Assembly (NCBI GenBank): GCA_017442265.1 | Contig: JAFSAC010000006.1 | Span: 1 to 52,640 of the forward strand | Reading direction: 5' to 3' | Length of the DNA: 52,640 bases | Source of the DNA: Clostridia bacterium | Lineage (GTDB): Bacteria; Bacillota; Clostridia; Oscillospirales; Acutalibacteraceae | Shown here: one piece after another, positions 48,391 through 52,640 of the stretch | Position numbering within the stretch: position 1 is the stretch's first letter | Layout: each line of letters starts with the position of its first letter | Notes under the pieces: model-generated | The model's database searches: none | The model's input: the letters and a program-made list of their open reading frames with translations, nothing else | Told to the model about the DNA's origin: nothing | Program-made: the position numbers and the translations under genes

Positions 48391-48956
48391 ATGTAATACA
48401 ACGCTACAAAAACGATCTGGAGAAGCTTTTGGAGTCTTTCGATGAAGAAGCGTTGGAGAATGCCTGTCAGCTTCTGCTAAGCGCTTACCGCGAAAACAGA
48501 CAGATCTTTGTGGCCGGCAACGGCGGAAGTGCGGGGACCGCTAATCATTTTTCCTGTGATTTCGGAAAAAACGCGGTAAAGAGCCAAACCAACCGCCCCA
48601 AAATCTTGTCACTCTCCGCCAATGTGGAGGTTCTGACGGCGTTGGGAAATGATTTTTCATACGCCGACGTATTTACGGAGCAATTAAAGAATCAAATGTC
48701 CGACGGTGACGTCATTCTTCTGATCTCTGCAAGCGGTAATTCTCCGAATGTGGTGAGCGCTGCTGAATATGTCAAGTCTCGTGGCGGAACGGTCATCGGT
48801 ATGACCGGCTTCTCTGGCGGACGGCTGCGTGAGTTGTCGGACGTGTCTCTTCACGTTTCCTGTGACTCCTATGAGGAGAGTGAGGATCTTCATCTGATAC
48901 TAACCCACATGATCGTTTGCTGGTTTAAGGAAAAAGACCTGGGTAACAACGATTAA
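48387..48956 (+). CDS. SIS-domain sugar isomerase (GmhA-like)
   Basis: A 189-residue phosphosugar-binding protein with the SIS fold: FVAGNGGSAGTANHFSCDFGKNAVK, LSANVEVLTALGNDFSYADVFTEQL, VILLISASGNSPNVVSAAEYVKSRGG. Closest in style to sedoheptulose-7-phosphate isomerase GmhA and to aldose-ketose isomerases of N-acetylhexosamine pathways. In this operon it would act on the product of the ROK kinase. ATGA overlap with the kinase gene. Confidence 0.85.
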   Translation: MNVIQRYKNDLEKLLESFDEEALENACQLLLSAYRENRQIFVAGNGGSAGTANHFSCDFGKNAVKSQTNRPKILSLSANVEVLTALGNDFSYADVFTEQLKNQMSDGDVILLISASGNSPNVVSAAEYVKSRGGTVIGMTGFSGGRLRELSDVSLHVSCDSYEESEDLHLILTHMIVCWFKEKDLGNND

Positions 48957-48970
48957 CATCCCCAAAAGAG

Positions 48971-49003
48971 GACACCCACCAAAACGGTGGGTGTCCGTTT
49001 TTT
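48971..49003 (+). terminator. Terminator of the sugar operon
   Basis: A 10-bp perfect stem (48971-48980 with 48986-48995), 5-nt loop, T run. Confidence 0.88.
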
Positions 49004-49016
49004 ATCCGCTTTTTAC

Positions 49017-49085
49017 CTATTTGAAATAGCGGTTGAGCAGTTGCTCAAATGCTCCGCCATGACCTACCTCATCATTCGCCGGTTG
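49017..49085 (-). pseudogene. Second, divergent rubrerythrin 3'-end fragment
   Basis: The minus strand reads ANDEVGHGGAFEQLLNRYFK then TAG, clearly related to the end of the intact rubrerythrin ([20 protein letters not shown]) but different at about half the positions and not a copy of the 114-bp repeat. Upstream of this the similarity fades within a few codons. It looks like the leftover of another rubrerythrin paralogue. Confidence 0.65.
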
Positions 49086-49155
49086 GTGCTTGCATAAGAA
49101 TGAAAAACTTGGCGGTATAGGAAGGTTCTGTTTGTTGGCAGGGGGTTATTTGTAT

Positions 49156-49269
49156 TATGAAAACGGGGCATCCCACCGTTCGGTCGGATGCCCCGTTTCA
49201 CCGTTTGGGCCATATTCAGTTGAAATATCTCTTCAGCAGACCTTCAAAGGCCTTGCCGTGACGAGCTTC
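49156..49269. repeat. Direct repeat, right copy (114 bp)
   Basis: Partner of 45253-45366 (three mismatches). Here it is the genuine 3' end and terminator of the rubrerythrin gene; the sequence continues into the complete gene. Confidence 0.9.
49160..49199 (-). terminator. Terminator of rubrerythrin
   Basis: A two-part hairpin: 13-bp outer stem (49161-49173 with 49186-49198) and 4-bp inner stem, separated by single unpaired bases. Confidence 0.8.
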
Positions 49270-49764
49270 ATCCCGCGCCATTTCGTGAACGGTGTCGTGG
49301 ATCGCATCCAGACCCAGCTCTTTGGCGAGTTTGGCCAGCTCGAACTTGCCGGCGGTGGCGCCGTTTTCGGCATCCACCCGCATCTCGAGGTTTTTCTTGG
49401 TGGAATCGGTCACCACTTCACCAAGCAGCTCGGCGAATTTGGCGGCGTGCTCCGCCTCTTCGTAAGCGGCCTTTTCCCAGTACAGACCGATCTCCGGGTA
49501 TCCCTCGCGATGCGCGACCCGCGCCATGGCGAGATACATACCCACTTCGGAGCACTCGCCCTCGAAGTTGCAGCGAAGACCGTCGATGATCCGCTCGTCA
49601 ACCCCCTTGGCAATGCCGACCACGTGCTCGGCGGCCCAGGTCTTGTTGGCGTTTTCTACCAGTTTGAACCGCTCACCGGGAACCTTGCACTGCGGGCAGA
49701 CAAAGCCCTCCGGCAGTTCGCCTTCGTGAACGTAACCACAGACAGGACAGACATACTTTTTCAT
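49216..49764 (-). CDS. Reverse rubrerythrin (peroxide reductase)
   Basis: A 182-residue non-haem di-iron peroxidase with the domains in reverse order: N-terminal rubredoxin-like zinc/iron domain ([26 protein letters not shown], four Cys) followed by a ferritin-like four-helix domain with di-iron ligands in [21 protein letters not shown] and [10 protein letters not shown]. It reduces hydrogen peroxide and protects anaerobes from oxygen. ATG at 49764 with GGAGGT 7 nt upstream. The PerR-like gene lies just upstream on the same strand. Confidence 0.93.
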   Translation of the reverse strand: MKKYVCPVCGYVHEGELPEGFVCPQCKVPGERFKLVENANKTWAAEHVVGIAKGVDERIIDGLRCNFEGECSEVGMYLAMARVAHREGYPEIGLYWEKAAYEEAEHAAKFAELLGEVVTDSTKKNLEMRVDAENGATAGKFELAKLAKELGLDAIHDTVHEMARDEARHGKAFEGLLKRYFN

Positions 49765-49796
49765 ATTTGTTACCTCCAAAAAATAATTTACTTGAT

Positions 49797-50210
49797 TTAT
49801 TGCGCAGATGCGCAGGTTGGACAGATACCGGTGCAGTAAAGATCCTGCGCCTGGATCTGAAATCCACTGAGTGTGGGGACCGACACATTTTCCGGTGTGA
49901 GCGGGAAATCATAGATGTGAGAACAGGTCTTACACCGAAAATGTCCGTGATCGCCGACTGTCGCATCAAAATGCTGAACCCCGGCTTCCACCGTCACCAC
50001 CCGGATGAGTCCGGCGTCGGCGAGCGCGTCCAGCGCATTGTATACGGTCATCAGCGAGCAGGAGGGAAGGGTGGGTTTTAATTCCCGAAAGATGACCTCC
50101 GCCGTCGGATGCACCGGATGCTCCAGCAGATACCGGTAGATCGCGATACGCTGTTGGGTCGGGCGAAGTCCGTGTTCCCGCAGAACACCGACCACTGCCA
50201 TATCCTTCAT
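49797..50210 (-). CDS. perR: Fur family transcriptional repressor, PerR-like
   Basis: A 137-residue metal-dependent regulator: N-terminal winged helix ([35 protein letters not shown]), then [26 protein letters not shown] (metal/oxidation-sensing His/Asp/Cys) and the C-terminal CTGICPTC structural zinc pair. Its position just before reverse rubrerythrin favours PerR over Fur or Zur. GGAGGGAGACGG lies before the ATG at 50210. Confidence 0.85.
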   Translation of the reverse strand: MKDMAVVGVLREHGLRPTQQRIAIYRYLLEHPVHPTAEVIFRELKPTLPSCSLMTVYNALDALADAGLIRVVTVEAGVQHFDATVGDHGHFRCKTCSHIYDFPLTPENVSVPTLSGFQIQAQDLYCTGICPTCASAQ

Positions 50211-50237
50211 CCGTCTCCCTCCTCGTTGTTTTGAATG

Positions 50238-50253
50238 ATTACAATGTTATAAT
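50238..50253. promoter_or_regulatory. PerR-box-like inverted repeat over the -10 region
   Basis: On the minus strand ATTATAA-CA-TTGTAAT: two 7-bp arms with one mismatch, similar to the Bacillus PerR box (TTATAATnATTATAA) but with a 2-bp centre. It overlaps the -10 box of the perR promoter, so autoregulation is plausible. Confidence 0.4.
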
Positions 50254-50277
50254 AATTCAAATCTTTTCATTTGTCAA
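50249..50277 (-). promoter_or_regulatory. Sigma-A promoter of perR-rubrerythrin
   Basis: Minus strand: TTGACA (50272-50277), 17-bp spacer, TATTAT (50249-50254). Confidence 0.65.
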
Positions 50278-50335
50278 TACTTTTTTAAAAAATTTTTTTG
50301 TTTTTTTGATCCCGATTATATATAAGGAGTTAAAT

Positions 50336-51124
50336 ATGCGAAAGATTGCGTTTCGACCGTTGTCCTTTGAAAAGCAGATGACCGTTTTTCTGCCGGTGGT
50401 GATGCTGTTTTTGTTGCTCATCGGGGTGCTGGCAGTATCCCGCAGTCGGGAGGGGACGAACCAAGAGGGGAGCGGGAGCACTTCCGCCGCCCTGGTAGCG
50501 GGTGCGCCGCCGGTTTCCTTTCTCGTGACCGTTCACGGGGACAGGCTGCAGTATCTCACCCTTTTGACGGTGGATATGGCAACTCCCCGGGTGGGCATTT
50601 ATTCGTACGAGCCGACTATCCACCTGCCGGACGGTACTGCGGCGGAGATCTATGAAAAAAGCGGTGCACTCGCTTTGCAAAGAGCATTTCAAAAAAGTCT
50701 GTCGTCCCCTCTTGATTTTTATCTGGATTTTTCTTATGATGAATTACAGGAATTGATCCAGTATTATGGCGGCGGGGTAAATGTCCACCTGCCGAAAGCC
50801 GTTTTCCGAACCGATGATGCGGGTCTGCCGGTATCCTTTCGGTCGGGAGAATGGCATCTCTCGGCTTATCAGGTGTATGAGCTGATGCTGGCGGCGGAAG
50901 GGGAGCCGGCCTTATCCTGCCCGATCGCTTCTTCGCTTTGGTGCGATATGATCAATCGGTATCTCACCGACCGACGGGATTTTACTCGGGATTTTTCGGT
51001 GCTGGCCACTGTCGGTGATACCAATATAAAAATTTTCCATTTAGAATCTTCTCTGCCTGCCCTGAGAGAACTGGTTCGGTATGCTCCGCTTGGGGTGATA
51101 GAGGAAAGGAGGCGCGACCGATGA
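50336..51124 (+). CDS. LytR-CpsA-Psr (LCP)-like membrane protein, degenerate
   Basis: A 262-residue protein with one N-terminal membrane helix (about 15-34) and an extracytoplasmic domain that resembles the LCP fold: FLVTVHGDRLQYLTLLTVDMATPRVGIYSY, IQYYGGGVNVHLPKAVF and YQVYELMLAAEG. The arginines that bind the pyrophosphate lipid in active LCP ligases are mostly missing, so it may not attach polymers to the cell wall. ATG at 50336 with AAGGAG 7 nt upstream. Its stop overlaps the next ATG. Confidence 0.6.
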   Translation: MRKIAFRPLSFEKQMTVFLPVVMLFLLLIGVLAVSRSREGTNQEGSGSTSAALVAGAPPVSFLVTVHGDRLQYLTLLTVDMATPRVGIYSYEPTIHLPDGTAAEIYEKSGALALQRAFQKSLSSPLDFYLDFSYDELQELIQYYGGGVNVHLPKAVFRTDDAGLPVSFRSGEWHLSAYQVYELMLAAEGEPALSCPIASSLWCDMINRYLTDRRDFTRDFSVLATVGDTNIKIFHLESSLPALRELVRYAPLGVIEERRRDR

Positions 51125-52320
51125 AAAAACGAATAGCCCTGATTGTGCTTTTGTGTGTCACCTTGTTGATGAGTGGCGGCTGTGACCTGTGGTCCACGTT
51201 GGAATCGGTGGCGGCCCGCCTGGAAATTTATCATTTTGAAAGCGAAAAATACCTCGAACAGTTTGAGAATAACTGGTGTTATCGTCATCTGTCTGCCGAT
51301 ATGCAGGCGACCTACGGGGATTTGTATACGGCGGTGACCGACGGCTTTGAAACCGATTGCATCGTGACCACCAAAGGGGATAACCCGGTCACCGGCGAAG
51401 GGGTAGAGGTGCGGCTGTCCCATACCCTGTCTCCGGATGAGGTCAGCCGGTTGTTTCAGGCGTTTTTGTATGACAATCCGCAGTTTTTCTATCTGGACCG
51501 TCATTACGGTATGAATGGCAGTCAGGTCGGGGATAAATTGTATTATGATCGGATGACCCTGCTGTACAGCATGACGGCGGCCGAGCGAAAACTGGCGAAA
51601 GAGGAAATTGAGCAGGTAAAGGCGGATATCCTGCAAAAAGCGGCCGGTGTTTCGGATGAATTTGAGCGGGAATTGCTGTTACATGATTGGCTGGCAGCGC
51701 ATTGTACTTATGATTATGCTGAGGAGCCCCCGGTGGAAGCGTACACCGCTTACGGTGCGCTGGTGAAAGGGGTGGCCGTCTGCGAAGGGTATGCCCGCGC
51801 GATGCAATGGCTGCTCCTTGACAGCGGTATGCCGAATATGCCGGCAATCGGCACCGACCTGAATGGGGAAAGTCACATGTGGAACGTGGTATTGGTGGAC
51901 GGTATGCCGTATCACCTGGACGTCACCTGGAACGACACTAAAGATCTGCCCCGGCATAATTATTTCAACCTCACCACCGCCGAATTACTGCTTGGACGGC
52001 AGATTGACGACACCAATATCGGTCTGCCGGACTGTACCGCGATCGATATGAATTTCTATCGGAAAACCGATTGCTTTCTTGTCTCCTCCGATCGCCAGAC
52101 GATCGCCCGGACGGTGGCGAGAGAGGTGCAAAGCGGAGATACCGCGATTGAGTTGCAGTTTGATGAAGCGAGCTATGAGGCGGCCAAGGAATTCGTCACG
52201 AGCGGGAACCCCTTTTTCAAAGCGGTGGAGACCGCTATGGGTGGCCGGGATATGTGGTCTTTTAAGTTGTATGGGGATGACACCAACCGGGTGCTGACCA
52301 TGATAAAATCGGAAGAATGA
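51121..52320 (+). CDS. Transglutaminase-like lipoprotein
   Basis: A 399-residue exported protein: lipoprotein signal peptide (1-20, KKRIALIVLLCVTLLMSGGC) with Cys21 as the likely anchor; transglutaminase/protease-like domain with the catalytic triad Cys221 (VAVCEGYARAM), His252 (ESHMWNVV) and Asp267 (LDVTWND). These domains act as proteases or crosslinkers outside the cell. The ATG overlaps the LCP-like stop (ATGA), so the two extracytoplasmic proteins are co-translated and may cooperate at the envelope. Confidence 0.85.
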   Translation: MKKRIALIVLLCVTLLMSGGCDLWSTLESVAARLEIYHFESEKYLEQFENNWCYRHLSADMQATYGDLYTAVTDGFETDCIVTTKGDNPVTGEGVEVRLSHTLSPDEVSRLFQAFLYDNPQFFYLDRHYGMNGSQVGDKLYYDRMTLLYSMTAAERKLAKEEIEQVKADILQKAAGVSDEFERELLLHDWLAAHCTYDYAEEPPVEAYTAYGALVKGVAVCEGYARAMQWLLLDSGMPNMPAIGTDLNGESHMWNVVLVDGMPYHLDVTWNDTKDLPRHNYFNLTTAELLLGRQIDDTNIGLPDCTAIDMNFYRKTDCFLVSSDRQTIARTVAREVQSGDTAIELQFDEASYEAAKEFVTSGNPFFKAVETAMGGRDMWSFKLYGDDTNRVLTMIKSEE

Positions 52321-52366
52321 AGGGGTATTGCTTCCTGAAAAAAGCAAAGAAAAATCCGCAAGACCC

Positions 52367-52395
52367 TTGACAGATTTTGTATACTGTGGTATCAT
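52367..52395 (+). promoter_or_regulatory. Promoter of the tRNA cluster
   Basis: TTGACA (52367-52372), 17-bp spacer, TATCAT (52390-52395), about 19 bp before tRNA-Gly. Confidence 0.75.
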
Positions 52396-52413
52396 AATTC
52401 ACGCTTTGAGCAC

Positions 52414-52487
52414 GCGGGTGTAGTTCAGTGGTAGAACCCCAGCCTTCCAAGCTGGTTGTGTGGGTTCGATTCCCATCACCCGCTCCA
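52414..52487 (+). tRNA. tRNA-Gly (anticodon UCC), CCA encoded
   Basis: 7-bp acceptor stem GCGGGTG with CACCCGC, anticodon arm CCAGC-CTTCCAA-GCTGG giving UCC, T arm with GGTTCGATTCC, discriminator T, CCA at 52485-52487. Confidence 0.95.
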
Positions 52488-52541
52488 AAATGTCACGCCT
52501 GCAAGGCGTTCCCTATCTGCGGACCTTTCCGCAGACAATAT

Positions 52542-52618
52542 GCGCCTGTAGCTCAGCTGGATAGAGCATCTGCCTTCTAAGCAGAGGGCCAGGGGTTCGA
52601 GTCCCTTCAGGCGCGCCA
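52542..52618 (+). tRNA. tRNA-Arg (anticodon UCU), CCA encoded
   Basis: Acceptor GCGCCTG with CAGGCGC, D arm AGCTCAGCTGGATAGAGC, anticodon arm TCTGC-CTTCTAA-GCAGA giving UCU, T arm GGGTTCGAGTCCC, CCA at 52616-52618. Confidence 0.95.
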
Positions 52619-52621
52619 TAT

Positions 52622-52640
52622 GGTGGATGTAGCTTAGTTG
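52622..52640 (+). tRNA. 5' start of a third tRNA, cut by window end
   Basis: GGTGGATGTAGCTTAGTTG is an acceptor half-stem followed by the start of a D arm. The 5' end resembles bacterial tRNA-His, but the anticodon is outside the window so the identity is open. Confidence 0.6.

Noticed and set aside
45253..49269. The cassette considered as an integrative element or transposon
   Set aside because: No integrase, transposase, terminal inverted repeats or short target duplication were seen; the flanking repeat is a 114-bp gene end, which fits homologous recombination better.

Overview
The window looks like chromosomal DNA of a strictly anaerobic, endospore-forming member of the Clostridia, probably an Oscillospirales/Ruminococcaceae-like gut lineage. 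The evidence is the sporulation set (spoIIGA-sigE-sigG, ymxH/ylmC, yaaL-bofA, a DD-carboxypeptidase behind a sigma-E-like promoter), the [FeFe]-hydrogenase maturases HydE/HydF/HydG, reverse rubrerythrin with a Fur/PerR regulator, rubredoxin, fairly GC-rich coding DNA and strong GGAGG-type ribosome binding sites. No rRNA, CRISPR array, transposase or integrase was found.

Layout. 1-2.9 kb: M42 aminopeptidase (5' cut by the window), GNAT acetyltransferase, PLP lyase of the aluminium-resistance family. 3.0-4.0 kb: tRNA-Leu and an AT-rich regulator gene. 4.0-8.1 kb: minus-strand hydE-hydG-hydF operon led by a TM1266-type gene, with a terminator inside its 5' leader. 8.3-14.2 kb: flavodoxin-like protein; a tight five-gene operon (HPr-kinase-like, PqqD-like, S24/S26 peptidase, peptide-type ABC exporter, VanZ) behind a consensus promoter whose -35 lies in a 28-bp palindrome; then a Wzz/BY-kinase pair. 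14.3-17.4 kb: trmL, a small membrane protein, a membrane-anchored protein and a parvulin foldase. 17.4-20.3 kb: spoIIGA-sigE-sigG-ymxH. 20.3-22.0 kb: rpsB-tsf with a long leader. 22.3-25.4 kb: secG, yaaL, bofA, a glycosyltransferase, pgeF and the stump of an XRE regulator. 25.4-27.6 kb: an apparently inserted UroD-family/AraC divergent pair. 27.6-32.1 kb: DD-carboxypeptidase, a structured intergenic element, pgi, a P-loop protein and a CofE-like protein. 32.2-38.0 kb: yceD-rpmF, a DUF512 radical SAM protein, der, plsY, a coiled-coil protein, coaD and rsmD. 38.0-41.4 kb: galM, a nucleotidyltransferase, galE (a sugar-nucleotide cluster) and a 50-residue rubredoxin. 41.5-43.4 kb: lipoprotein, membrane protein and a low-GC trio (SLOG, ribbon-helix-helix, XRE). 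43.5-45.1 kb: putP. 45.2-49.8 kb: an AraC/Gfo-Idh/ROK/SIS sugar cassette flanked by 114-bp direct repeats made from the 3' end of the rubrerythrin gene. 49.8-52.6 kb: PerR-like regulator, LCP-like protein, transglutaminase-like lipoprotein and a tRNA cluster (Gly, Arg, a third cut by the window).

Most interesting points: the HprK/PqqD/S26/ABC/VanZ operon, which resembles a peptide maturation and export module but has no visible precursor or cyclase; the putative attenuator ahead of the hydrogenase maturation operon; the cassette bounded by rubrerythrin gene ends together with a second rubrerythrin remnant; good matches to sporulation promoters; and a rubredoxin whose first iron knuckle is CxC instead of CxxC. 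All functions are inferred from sequence reading alone; no database search was run.
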